Assembly (NCBI GenBank): GCA_947625655.1
Contig: CANQPD010000004.1
Location: 62,001-126,000 of the forward strand
Length of the DNA: 64,000 bases
Source: an uncultured Dysosmobacter sp.
GTDB lineage: Bacteria; Bacillota; Clostridia; Oscillospirales; Oscillospiraceae
Direction of reading: 5' to 3'
The notes beneath the pieces are model-generated. The model searched no databases. It saw only the letters and a program-made list of their open reading frames with translations, and was not told the origin of the DNA. The position numbers were made by a program, and so were the translations under genes. This document shows, one piece after another, positions 33,737-41,403 of this stretch. The first letter of the stretch is position 1; every line of letters starts with the position of its first letter.

Positions 33737-34234
33737 TCACCCCTTCAGCGGCTGTTCCCACACGGTCAGGCCCTTCTCCCGGGCCAGAGCCACGGTCCGC
33801 CACACCGGCCCGGCCCCGCCGTCCCACACCGCCAGCAGCTGCTGGCAGTTCTCCGCCAGATAGCGGTCCCGCCTGTCAAGGTTGCCGTCGCCGCGGCGGC
33901 GCTCCAGCATGATCTCCCGGTCGCAGAAGACCATTACGGCAAAAAAGACGTTCCGGATGTTCTCCGGCCAGCGGGCCGCCTGCTCCTCCCACAGCACCAT
34001 GCAGCTGACCTTCACGTCCACATGCTCGGCCGACCTCCACAGCAGCAGGGCACCGGCCAGCATCAGGGCATACCCGCCGTCCATGGAGACGACGAATTCG
34101 TCCACGCCCGCGTCCGCCATGCGCCGGAACCGCGCGCGCAGCTCCTCCTCCCGCCCGGGACTGAGAAAGCCGGTCATCGTCCTCTCGAATTTTTCAGGGT
34201 CCAGCTCCTGGGCCACAATCCCGCAAACACTCAT
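33737..34234 (-). CDS. DUF1273 / YpsA-like SLOG-superfamily protein
   Basis: The 165-residue product starts MSVCGIVAQELDPEKFERTM (GGAGG site) and contains ADAGVDEFVVSMDGGYALML, VSCMVLWEEQAARWPENIRN, CDREIMLERRRGDGNLDRRD and LLAVWDGGAGPVWRTVALAR. The order fits DUF1273 (YpsA) proteins, which share the nucleotide-sensing SLOG fold. It may bind a nucleotide-derived ligand; its function is unknown. It is transcribed divergently from a small XRE regulator. A near-perfect palindrome covers its -10 box, so repression by that regulator is likely. Confidence 0.75.
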   Translation of the reverse strand: MSVCGIVAQELDPEKFERTMTGFLSPGREEELRARFRRMADAGVDEFVVSMDGGYALMLAGALLLWRSAEHVDVKVSCMVLWEEQAARWPENIRNVFFAVMVFCDREIMLERRRGDGNLDRRDRYLAENCQQLLAVWDGGAGPVWRTVALAREKGLTVWEQPLKG

Positions 34235-34250
34235 TTTCACGTCCTCCTTT

Positions 34251-34297
34251 GGGCTATATATAGCCATATAGTAGCATATATAGCCCACCTTTGGCAA
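34251..34297. promoter_or_regulatory. Palindromic operator overlapping the promoter of the SLOG gene
   Basis: GGGCTATATATAGC (34251-34264) and GCATATATAGCCC (34274-34286) form an inverted repeat. On the minus strand a -10 TACTAT (34268-34273) sits in its centre and a -35 TTGCCA lies at 34292-34297, 18 bp apart. The intervening gap is only 104 bp between the divergent starts. Confidence 0.7.
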
Positions 34298-34337
34298 TCC
34301 TTTTAGGTACACTGGGGATAAAGAGGAGGTGCGGGCC

Positions 34338-34580
34338 ATGGATACAAGAATCGCTGTTGCCAATCGTCTCTTGGCGCTCTGCGGAGAGCGGGACCTGTCT
34401 ATCCGCAAATTGGCAACGCTTTCCGCCATTCCGCCCTCCACAGTCAAAAACATCCTGTATGGCCGAAGCAAAAATCCCGGCATCGTCACCATCAAAAAGC
34501 TCTGCGACGGCCTGAACATCACCCTGGGCGAGTTCTTCTCCACCCCGGAATTCGACGCCCTGGAACAGGAGATCCAATAA
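34338..34580 (+). CDS. Small XRE-family (Cro/CI) transcriptional regulator
   Basis: An 80-residue protein, MDTRIAVANRLLALCGERDL, is little more than a helix-turn-helix domain: DLSIRKLATLSAIPPSTVKN followed by ILYGRSKNPGIVTIKKLCDG and LNITLGEFF. The AGGAGGT site fixes the ATG at 34338. It is divergent from the SLOG-like gene with a shared palindromic operator. A strong terminator follows (34580-34625). Confidence 0.88.
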   Translation: MDTRIAVANRLLALCGERDLSIRKLATLSAIPPSTVKNILYGRSKNPGIVTIKKLCDGLNITLGEFFSTPEFDALEQEIQ

Positions 34581-34625
34581 AACCGCGAAAGAATCGGATG
34601 CCTCCGACCCTTCGCGGTTTTTTTT
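34580..34625 (+). terminator. Terminator of the small XRE gene
   Basis: AAACCGCGAA (34580-34589) and TTCGCGGTTT (34611-34620) pair, with a nested TCGGA / TCCGA hairpin, and are followed by TTTTT. Confidence 0.9.
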
Positions 34626-34644
34626 GCGCCCTTTTCCGTTCCAA

Positions 34645-34674
34645 AAAAAGAAAGCGGAGCTTTCGCTCCGCTTT
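34645..34674 (-). terminator. Terminator of the rubrerythrin gene
   Basis: AAAGCGGAGC / GCTCCGCTTT (34651-34674) is followed on the minus strand by CTTTTTTT, 15 bp after the rubrerythrin stop. Confidence 0.88.
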
Positions 34675-34689
34675 CCCTGATGCAGGCAA

Positions 34690-35256
34690 TCAGCCGAAGT
34701 AGCGCTTCAGCAGGCCGGCGAAGGCCTTGCCGTGGCGGGCCTCGTCGCGGGCCATCTCGTGGACGGTGTCATGGATGGCGTCCAGGTTGTACTTCTTGGC
34801 CAGCTTGGCCAGCTCGAACTTGCCGGCGGTGGCGCCGTTCTCGGCCTCCACGCGCATCTCCAGGTTCTTCTTGGTGCTGTCGGTCAGGACATCGCCCAGC
34901 AGCTCGGCAAACTTGGCGGCGTGCTCAGCCTCTTCCAGAGCGGCGCGGCGCCAGTACTCGCCGATCTCGGGATAGCCCTCGCGATGGGCCACGCGCGCCA
35001 TGGCCAGATACATGCCCACCTCGGTGCACTCGCCCATGAAGTTGGCGTTCAGGCCGTCGATGATCTCCTTCTGGACCTCCTCGGGAACGTCGGCGCCAAA
35101 GGACTTGCCCACGCCCAGAACATGCTCGGCGGCCCAGCTCATCTCGCCCTTCTGCTCGGTGAACTTAGAGGCGGGAACACCGCACTGGGGGCACTTCTCA
35201 GGGGGATTCTCGCCCTCGAACACATAACCACAAACCTGGCAGACCCACTTTTTCAT
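34690..35256 (-). CDS. Reverse rubrerythrin (rubredoxin-ferritin-like peroxidase)
   Basis: The 188-residue protein has an N-terminal rubredoxin domain with two Cys pairs ([25 protein letters not shown]) and a C-terminal ferritin-like diiron domain whose helices carry [31 protein letters not shown] and [20 protein letters not shown]. The domain order is reversed relative to classical rubrerythrin. Reverse rubrerythrins act as NADH-linked peroxidases in anaerobes. An AAGGAGG site precedes the ATG. An extended -10 box (TG-T-TATACT, 35328-35336) lies upstream. Confidence 0.94.
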   Translation of the reverse strand: MKKWVCQVCGYVFEGENPPEKCPQCGVPASKFTEQKGEMSWAAEHVLGVGKSFGADVPEEVQKEIIDGLNANFMGECTEVGMYLAMARVAHREGYPEIGEYWRRAALEEAEHAAKFAELLGDVLTDSTKKNLEMRVEAENGATAGKFELAKLAKKYNLDAIHDTVHEMARDEARHGKAFAGLLKRYFG

Positions 35257-35327
35257 ATTGATATTCCTCCTTATCATACATTGCAATCCTTGTGATTGCG
35301 TGATCCTTTTTCCCTTAGGACAATATG

Positions 35328-35336
35328 AGTATAACA
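35328..35336 (-). promoter_or_regulatory. Extended -10 promoter of the reverse rubrerythrin gene
   Basis: On the minus strand TG-T-TATACT (35328-35336) lies about 70 bp before the ATG; no good -35. Between promoter and gene an ATTGCAATCC / GTGATTGCG imperfect inverted repeat could be a regulator site. Confidence 0.5.
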
Positions 35337-35479
35337 GGATATTTGAATATTCGCCAGTTGCTAATGCAACACTATTTGAAAAAACTCCACATTTCATAAA
35401 TCTTTAAAAAATGCTCCGCCTGTCCGTTTCCCATTCAAAAATCAGATCCGTCCCGGCCCGGGCGGTTTTCCATTCCAAA

Positions 35480-35511
35480 AAGCCCGGGGAGCTGTCTGGC
35501 TCCCCGGGCTT
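35480..35511 (-). terminator. Terminator downstream of the EF-G paralogue
   Basis: AAGCCCGGGGAGC and GCTCCCCGGGCTT pair around TGTCTG; on the minus strand TTTT follows. It is about 210 bp past the EF-G stop, beyond a duplicated 3' end of the gene. Confidence 0.85.
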
Positions 35512-35529
35512 GATGCCGTATATTCTGAA

Positions 35530-35597
35530 TCCTCAGGCCTCCGCCAGTGCCTTGGCCTCGGCGATGGCCTTCTCCTGGGCCGCGGGCGGGCAGTCCC
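35530..35597 (-). pseudogene. Duplicated 3' end of the EF-G paralogue gene
   Basis: About 66 bp are nearly identical to the last 66 bp of the EF-G gene (35723-35790), including the stop codon and the coding sense for QEKAIAEAKALAEA. Three differences cluster at the 5' side. The remaining 125 bp between the copies is not related to the EF-G gene. No start codon or ribosome binding site exists, so this is a non-coding remnant. Confidence 0.75.
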
Positions 35598-35722
35598 CCC
35601 ACCCGATGCTCCGCACCGTGCGGGGACCCCGCATTTCACTCAAATCGTCCGAAGTGAATTCGGCCGATTTCAAGATTTCGCCTCCGGCGAAATGCTTGTA
35701 CGCCGGACTCCCGGCGGCATTC

Positions 35723-37795
35723 TCAGGCCTCCGCCAGTGCCTTGGCCTCGGCGATGGCCTTCTCCTGGGCCGCAGGAGGGCAGTCCTCGTAGCGGACGAA
35801 GTGGAAGGTGAAGCTGCCCCGGCTCTGGGTCATGGACCGCAGGTCGATGGCATAGCTGCCCATTTCGGCCATGGGCACCTCGGCCTCCAGCACCTGGTCG
35901 CCGTCGCCGGTGGGGTTCATGCCCATGACACGGCCCCGGCGCTTGGTGATGTCGCCCATGACGTCGCCCATGTAGCTGTCGGGAATGGTGACCTTCAGCT
36001 CGCCGATGGGCTCCAGCAGGACGGGGTTGGCCTCCGGCATGGCGGCCTTGTAGGCCAGCTGCGCGGCGGTCTTGAAAGCGATTTCAGAGGAGTCCACGGG
36101 ATGGTAGGAGCCATCGTACAGCACGGCCTTCAGATTCACCACGGGATAGCCCGCCAGGGGGCCGTGGATACAGGCCTCCCGCAGGCCCTTTTCAACGGCG
36201 GGGAAGAAGTTCTTGGGCACGGAGCCGCCGAACACTTCCTCGGCAAAAACCATCTCCTCGGTCTCGGGGTTGGGCTCGAAGCGGATCCACACGTCGCCGA
36301 ACTGGCCGCTGCCGCCGGTCTGCTTCTTGTGGCGGCCCTGCTTCTGGACAGTCTTGCGGATCTTCTCGCGGTAGGCCACGCGGGTGGGCTTCAGCTCGGC
36401 TTCCACGTTAAAGCGGCTCTTCAGCTTGGAAACCAGCACGTCGATCTGCATGTCGCCGGCGCCGGAGAGGACCATCTGGTGGGTCTCGGCGTTGTTGACC
36501 ACGGTGAAGGAGGGGTCCTCCTCATTGAGACGGCTGAGGCCCTGGGCCACCTTGTCCTCCTGGCCCCGGGTCTTGGGGACGATGGCCACGGAGTAGCAGG
36601 GCTCCGCGAAGGGGATATTCTTCAGCGACACGACCTTACGGGCATCGCACAGGGTGTCGCCGGTCTTGACCTTGTCCATCTTGGCGATGACGCCGATGTC
36701 GCCGCAGCCCAGCTCCTTGACCTCGGTGGTCTTCTTGCCCCGCATGATATACAGGCGGCCCAGCTTTTCCGTGGCGCCGGTGCGGGCGTTGACCATGGGC
36801 AGGTCGGGGGTGATGGCCCCGGACAGCACCTTCACAAAGGAGTACTTGCCGTACTGGTCGGAGACGGTCTTGAACACGAAGGCGGTGGGCACGCCGCCGG
36901 GAGAGACCACGAATTCCTCAGTCTCGCCGTCGGCACGGGTGGCCTTGTGGTAGTTGCCCTCCATGGGGGTGGGCAGCAGGTCCACGATGTAGTCCATCAG
37001 CATCAGGCTGCCCATGCAGTTGACGGCGGAGCCGCACAGCACGGGGAACATGCTCAGCTCCCGCACGCCCTGGCGCAGGCCCTGGATCATCTCGGCGTAG
37101 GTGAAGTCCTCGCCGCCGAAGAACTTGTCCATGAACTCCTCGCTGGTCTCGGCCACGGACTCCTTCAGGGCGTCGTTGAATTCGGTGATGACGGCCTCCT
37201 TGTCGGCGGGGACCTCGATTTCCACCCGCTTGAGGTTCTGCATCTCATAGGCGCGCTTGTTCAGCACGTCGATGATGCCGGTGACCTTCTTGTCCTCATT
37301 CCAGATGGGGACCACCAGGGGCGCGATCTTGTTGCCGTACTTGGCGCGGAGGGCCTCGAAGGTCGCGTTGTAGTCGGAGTTGTCCTCGTCGGTCTTGGAA
37401 ATATAGATGAACCGGGGCATGTTCCGCTCCTCGCAGTATTTCCAGGCCTTCTCCAGGCCCACGGAAACGCCGTCCTTGGCGGAGCAGACGATGATGGCGG
37501 CGTCGGCGGCCCGCAGGGCCTCCATGACCTCGCCGGAGAAATCGAACGCGCCCGGGGTGTCCAGCACATTGATGCGGCAGCCCGTGAATTCCAGAGGCGC
37601 CACGGCGGTGGACAGGGAGATCTGCCGCTTGGCCTCCTCGGGATCATAGTCGCAGACGGTGTTGCCGTCCGCCGTACGGCCCATCCGGTCGATGGCGCCG
37701 GTCATGTAAAGCAGGCTCTCCGCCAGGGAAGTTTTGCCGCTGCCGCTGTGGCCCAGCAGGCAGACGTTGCGGATGTTCTGTACAGAATAGCTCAT
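35723..37795 (-). CDS. Elongation factor G paralogue (EF-G2-like GTPase)
   Basis: The 690-residue protein has the EF-G domain layout, but its P-loop is GHSGSGKTS rather than the AHIDAGKTT of canonical EF-G. Switch motifs: KRQISLSTAVAPLEF and LDTPGAFDFSGEV; the NKxD motif is degenerate (ISKTDED). Domains II-V follow (residues ~290-690) with RGRVMGMNPTGDGDQVLEAE and the C-terminal SMTQSRGSFTFHFVRYEDCP. Such paralogues in Clostridia and actinobacteria have unclear function. The promoter is TTGTAT-17-TATAAT at 37893-37921. Confidence 0.9.
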   Translation of the reverse strand: MSYSVQNIRNVCLLGHSGSGKTSLAESLLYMTGAIDRMGRTADGNTVCDYDPEEAKRQISLSTAVAPLEFTGCRINVLDTPGAFDFSGEVMEALRAADAAIIVCSAKDGVSVGLEKAWKYCEERNMPRFIYISKTDEDNSDYNATFEALRAKYGNKIAPLVVPIWNEDKKVTGIIDVLNKRAYEMQNLKRVEIEVPADKEAVITEFNDALKESVAETSEEFMDKFFGGEDFTYAEMIQGLRQGVRELSMFPVLCGSAVNCMGSLMLMDYIVDLLPTPMEGNYHKATRADGETEEFVVSPGGVPTAFVFKTVSDQYGKYSFVKVLSGAITPDLPMVNARTGATEKLGRLYIMRGKKTTEVKELGCGDIGVIAKMDKVKTGDTLCDARKVVSLKNIPFAEPCYSVAIVPKTRGQEDKVAQGLSRLNEEDPSFTVVNNAETHQMVLSGAGDMQIDVLVSKLKSRFNVEAELKPTRVAYREKIRKTVQKQGRHKKQTGGSGQFGDVWIRFEPNPETEEMVFAEEVFGGSVPKNFFPAVEKGLREACIHGPLAGYPVVNLKAVLYDGSYHPVDSSEIAFKTAAQLAYKAAMPEANPVLLEPIGELKVTIPDSYMGDVMGDITKRRGRVMGMNPTGDGDQVLEAEVPMAEMGSYAIDLRSMTQSRGSFTFHFVRYEDCPPAAQEKAIAEAKALAEA

Positions 37796-37892
37796 AGTTC
37801 ATTCCACTCCTTATATTGTGCTGTCAACGCGGCCGCGGGAAAAGCGGCCGTGGTCGGACTCTTCGACGTTCGTCAAAATCCCTAATGTAGAA

Positions 37893-37921
37893 ATTATACA
37901 ACGTTCCCCGGTTTAATACAA
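37893..37921 (-). promoter_or_regulatory. Promoter of the EF-G paralogue
   Basis: Minus-strand TTGTAT (37916-37921), 17-bp spacer, TATAAT (37893-37898), roughly 90 bp before the start codon. Confidence 0.78.
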
Positions 37922-37995
37922 CAAAAATTTTGGCAGGTTCCACATTTTGGGCAGGACAGAGAAAAAAGGCAGTCAATTTTTGTTACAGACGCAAA

Positions 37996-38224
37996 AAAGA
38001 TAAGAGATAAAAGATAAGAGATAAGAGATATTTCGCATCTCCTACCATCTATCTCTTATCTCAATATCTCACCGTCCTGACCGGGCTTTGCCTGGTCAGG
38101 ACACCAATACCCGCGCCATTGGGCGCGGCTCCCCCGCCGTGCGGGGGAGAGGGGGCATCGAAATTGCCGTGCCGCCAGAGGCGGCGCGGCAATTTCGTAT
38201 CCAGGGGGATGCAATCCCCCCTGG
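37996..38224. repeat. Simple repeat and cluster of palindromes
   Basis: 37998-38030 is a short tandem array of GATAAGA/GATAAAA units; its complement TATCTCTTATCTC follows at 38049-38062, so the two can form a hairpin. Then come three GC-rich inverted repeats: CCTGACCGGGC / CCTGGTCAGG near 38086-38100, CGAAATTGCC / GGCAATTTCG at 38159-38197 and CCAGGGGGAT / ATCCCCCCTGG-like at 38201-38224. No gene is visible. The last hairpins follow the stop codon of the minus-strand gene that ends at 38228 and may serve as its terminator region. Confidence 0.6.
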
Positions 38225-38227
38225 ACG

Positions 38228-40405
38228 TCAGTATCTTCCCGTCCAGTCCGCCATCAGCAGCACCGGCAGGGTCCACAGCAGCAAAAACGCCTCCAGCGCC
38301 AGGGGCGTCAGCAGGTCGTAGGCCCCCTGGAACACCAGATAGAACGCCAGCAGCGTCCCCGCCGCGCTGCCCAGAATGGACAGCACCGCCGCCCGGCGGA
38401 CGGCCTTGCACAGCCTCCGGCTGCCGGCCACCGTCTCGGCGTAGGGCAGCAGCCCCTCCCGGAACAGCAGGGCCCGGGGCAGGTCCCGGTCGTGCTCCGC
38501 CTCGCTGAGGGCCACCCGGGCGGTGAGATCCGGATACTCCACCCTGACCTTCTTGTGGAACTTCCGCTTCAGCAGCGCCGGGGTGATGTTGGGGTCCCGG
38601 GCCGCCAGGATGGGTGTGATATGGCTGCGGCGCATCATCCGCAGGGCAAAGTCCACATTCTCCGCCGGGTTGTACTTCACGGCGAACACCGCGATAAGCT
38701 GGCGGTCCACCGCCAGGAAAACGCCGGTCTTCAGATTGATGTCCCCCGGCAGCCGCACATCCATTTTCCGCATAAAGGGCGCGGTGCCCAGCAGCACATA
38801 CTCGCCGTGGATGGAGGCGGACCAGCCGCCCTCCTCGTAAAAGCTGAAGTCGTCGGCCTTTTCATAGCGGCCCAGCTCCGCCCGAAGCAGCCCGTCAAAC
38901 AGCCGCTCCAGGCCGCAGCCCGCCCCCCGGGCCATGGTGGCCGCGTAGGACACCGCCTTGGCAAGCTCCTCGCCGTAGACCTTCACGCCGTTGAGCTGGA
39001 TGGTCCCCGGCGGGAACAGGTCGCCGTCCGTCACGATCATGGCCCGCCGCCGGCTGACCCGCTCCGCGCCGGACCACCCGGCCACGGCGCAGCCCGTCTT
39101 CTGCAGGTGCCGGGCAAGGCGGGACCAGGGCAGGGGCCAGCACAGCGGCAGGGAAAAGGTGGCCCCCGCCGCCAGGATGGCGGACCAGTTCAGCAGGAAA
39201 TCATCTCCCCGCCCCTGGCCCAGGGAGCTGAGTCCCGCGAACACCACGCTGGCCGCCAGCACCACCGGCAGCAGCGCCGTCTGTAAGATCGTCGCGGCGT
39301 CGTCCCGCATGGCGGTGGTGTAAAATCCCGGCACGGACCCCCGCTGCTTGCAGGCACCCTTTTCCGTGTCCGTCACCAGATAGGGCGGCTCGTCGTCCAT
39401 GGCGGCGGCGCGGAACATGTCGTACATGCCCCGGCTCTCCCGGCTGACGCCCCACTGGGCAAACACCAGGGCCAGGCAGGCCACCGAGGCGTATGGCATA
39501 ACGGCGGCCCGCTCCGCTGACAGCAGCCGCGCGGCGCAGTCCGCCGCCGCCGCCAGGGCGGAGAGGGAGATCAAAAGCTCGCTGGTGCACCGTTTCCGCC
39601 CCAGCATGGAGACGCCCTTCACAAACACGGCCCGGCACAGCAGCGCCGTCACCGCAAGACACACCAGCAGGAAGATGCTCTGCACCTGCGCGTCCCCGCT
39701 CCAGTAGGGCACCGTCAGCCCGTACTGCTCCGCCGCCAGCAGCGCCGTGGGCAGCAGGGCGATCACCAGCGCCGGCGCCACCGCGCCCCGCCGGCCCTTA
39801 TAGGTCTCCCGCCAGTCCGCCGCCGCGTCCGGCAGATCCTCCTCCGGACCGATGGGCTCGATCTCCGGTTCCACTTCCGGCTCCGGCGGCGGATACAGTT
39901 CCTCCGTCTCCTCCTCCAGCTTCCGCCGGGAGAACAGCCCCCGCCTGGGCCGCAGCAGCGGCTCCTGCTCCGCCTCCATCACCGCGTCCACGGTGCTGCC
40001 CACCACTTCCTCCAGGGAGATGGGCCGGGGCGCCCGGGGCAGCTCCCGCTCCAGCTTCTCCAGATCCACCGCCTGGGCCAGCAGCTTGTCCCGGGCCTCC
40101 TGCCGGGCCAGCTCCGCCTGGACGGCAGGATCCGGCGCCGGGGGCTTTTCCGCCTGGGGGCGGGGCTTCTCCGCCGCCCGCGCGGGCGCGGGAGCGGCCT
40201 TGGGCGGCTCCGGCCTGGGGGCGTCCTGGGCTTCGGACTTCGGCGCGGGCTCCGGTTCCAGCTCCCGTTCCGCCTCCCGCAGCATGTGCTGCTCCAGGCT
40301 CCCGCCGTACTCCGCCAGGATCTCCTCCAGGGAGAATTCCCCCTCTGCGGCGGGCACGTCGGTGCCGCCGGTCTCGTATAAATCCTTTTCGTTCTTTGAC
40401 GCCAT
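38228..40405 (-). CDS. Degenerate P-type-ATPase-like membrane protein
   Basis: A 725-residue protein with a disordered acidic/Pro-rich N-terminus of about 200 residues (GSLEQHMLREAERELEPEPA...), then hydrophobic segments (VAPALVIALLPTALLAAEQY, FLLVCLAVTALLCRAVFV). Residues ~400-690 follow the P-type ATPase order: SLPLCWPLPWSRLARHLQKT then MIVTDGDLFPPGTIQLNGVK where DKTGT should stand, YVLLGTAPFMRKMDVRLP like the N domain, and IAVFAVKYNPAENVDFALRM, ITPILAARDPNITPALLKRK like the P domain. The catalytic Asp-Lys-Thr-Gly-Thr motif is lost, so ATP-driven transport is unlikely. It follows rlmB by 40 bp in the same direction. Function unknown. Confidence 0.7.
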   Translation of the reverse strand: MASKNEKDLYETGGTDVPAAEGEFSLEEILAEYGGSLEQHMLREAERELEPEPAPKSEAQDAPRPEPPKAAPAPARAAEKPRPQAEKPPAPDPAVQAELARQEARDKLLAQAVDLEKLERELPRAPRPISLEEVVGSTVDAVMEAEQEPLLRPRRGLFSRRKLEEETEELYPPPEPEVEPEIEPIGPEEDLPDAAADWRETYKGRRGAVAPALVIALLPTALLAAEQYGLTVPYWSGDAQVQSIFLLVCLAVTALLCRAVFVKGVSMLGRKRCTSELLISLSALAAAADCAARLLSAERAAVMPYASVACLALVFAQWGVSRESRGMYDMFRAAAMDDEPPYLVTDTEKGACKQRGSVPGFYTTAMRDDAATILQTALLPVVLAASVVFAGLSSLGQGRGDDFLLNWSAILAAGATFSLPLCWPLPWSRLARHLQKTGCAVAGWSGAERVSRRRAMIVTDGDLFPPGTIQLNGVKVYGEELAKAVSYAATMARGAGCGLERLFDGLLRAELGRYEKADDFSFYEEGGWSASIHGEYVLLGTAPFMRKMDVRLPGDINLKTGVFLAVDRQLIAVFAVKYNPAENVDFALRMMRRSHITPILAARDPNITPALLKRKFHKKVRVEYPDLTARVALSEAEHDRDLPRALLFREGLLPYAETVAGSRRLCKAVRRAAVLSILGSAAGTLLAFYLVFQGAYDLLTPLALEAFLLLWTLPVLLMADWTGRY

Positions 40406-40446
40406 GTCGCTCCTCTTTCAGCTCTTCCTCGTCTCTCCCGCCGGGC

Positions 40447-41214
40447 TCACCCCCGCTGCCGCACCGCCTCATACAGCAGGATGGCCGCCGCGGCGCTGGC
40501 GTTCAGGGAATTCAGCTTCCCCCGCATGGGGATGCTGACCAGAAAGTCGCAGTTCTCGGCGGCCAGGCGGGTCATGCCGTCGCCCTCGCTGCCGATGACG
40601 ATGGCGGCGGGGCCCTTCAGGTCGGCGTCGTACAGGCCGGTGGTGCCGTCCGCCGCCGTGCCGAACACCCAGACCCCCTGCTTTTTCAGATCCTTCAGCA
40701 GCGCCGGGATGTTGGGCACCCGGGCCACCGGCACGTGGGCCACCGCCCCGGCGGAGGTCTTGGCCACCACGGCGGTCAGTCCCGCGCTGCGGCGTTTGGG
40801 GATGATGACCCCGTGGGCCCCGGCGCACTCCGCCGTCCGGATGATGGCCCCCAGGTTGTGGGGGTCGGAGATCTCGTCGCAGATCACGAGGAGGGGCTTT
40901 TCCCCCTTATCCGCCGCGGTCTGGAGGATGCTCTCCACGCTGACGTACTCCCGCACCGCCGCCAGGGCGATGACGCCCTGATGGGCGTGGGTGCGGCTCA
41001 TGGCGTCCAGCTTCCGCTTATCCGCCTCCACCACCACGACCCCCGCGGCCCTCGCCTTGGAGGCGATGTGCCCCAGGGTCTTGTCGGTCTCGCCCTTCTG
41101 GAGATAGATCTTGTCGATGCTCTCCCCCGCCCGCAGCGCCTCGATGACGGCGTTGCGGCCCTCGATGACGCCGTCGGCCTCGGCGGTCAGGCTGTTTTTC
41201 CTCTGTTCGTCCAT
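40447..41214 (-). CDS. rlmB: 23S rRNA/tRNA 2'-O-ribose methyltransferase (RlmB/TrmH, SpoU family)
   Basis: The 255-residue protein, starting MDEQRKNSLTAEADGVIEGR, has an N-terminal L30e-like substrate-binding domain (RNAVIEALRAGESIDKIYLQ) and a C-terminal SPOUT methyltransferase domain: LLVICDEISDPHNLGAIIRT, IVIGSEGDGMTRLAAENCDF and LVSIPMRGKLNSLNASAAAA. These motifs fit the Gm2251 23S rRNA methyltransferase group. The ATG at 41214 has GAGGGG upstream. It is divergent from ftsH. Confidence 0.92.
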   Translation of the reverse strand: MDEQRKNSLTAEADGVIEGRNAVIEALRAGESIDKIYLQKGETDKTLGHIASKARAAGVVVVEADKRKLDAMSRTHAHQGVIALAAVREYVSVESILQTAADKGEKPLLVICDEISDPHNLGAIIRTAECAGAHGVIIPKRRSAGLTAVVAKTSAGAVAHVPVARVPNIPALLKDLKKQGVWVFGTAADGTTGLYDADLKGPAAIVIGSEGDGMTRLAAENCDFLVSIPMRGKLNSLNASAAAAILLYEAVRQRG

Positions 41215-41327
41215 AGTTTTCCCCTCAAAAGAAGATTTTGTCGCATTCATGTGGTAGTATACCATACCGGCGGGACACAATAAAGTAGGAATTTACAGAA
41301 ACTTCATCAAAAAAGCGGTCCTCGTCC

Positions 41328-41356
41328 TTGTGGCTCCGCCGCTTTTGTGATATACT
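41328..41356 (+). promoter_or_regulatory. Promoter of ftsH
   Basis: TTGTGG (41328-41333), 17-bp spacer, TATACT (41351-41356); ftsH starts 48 bp downstream. Confidence 0.68.
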
Positions 41357-41403
41357 GCGTTATAATTTTGATGCTTTGCTTTCCCTGAAAGGAGCCCCCA
41401 TAT

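Noticed and set aside
35411..37885. An 824-residue open frame opposite the EF-G paralogue
   Set aside because: It is the complement of a highly expressed-type GTPase gene in high-GC DNA, is His/Gly/Ala-repetitive and has no ribosome binding site or family match.
37996..38062. A possible CRISPR array (regular GATAAGA repeats)
   Set aside because: Units are 6-8 bp with no spacers and no cas genes; it is a simple-sequence repeat.
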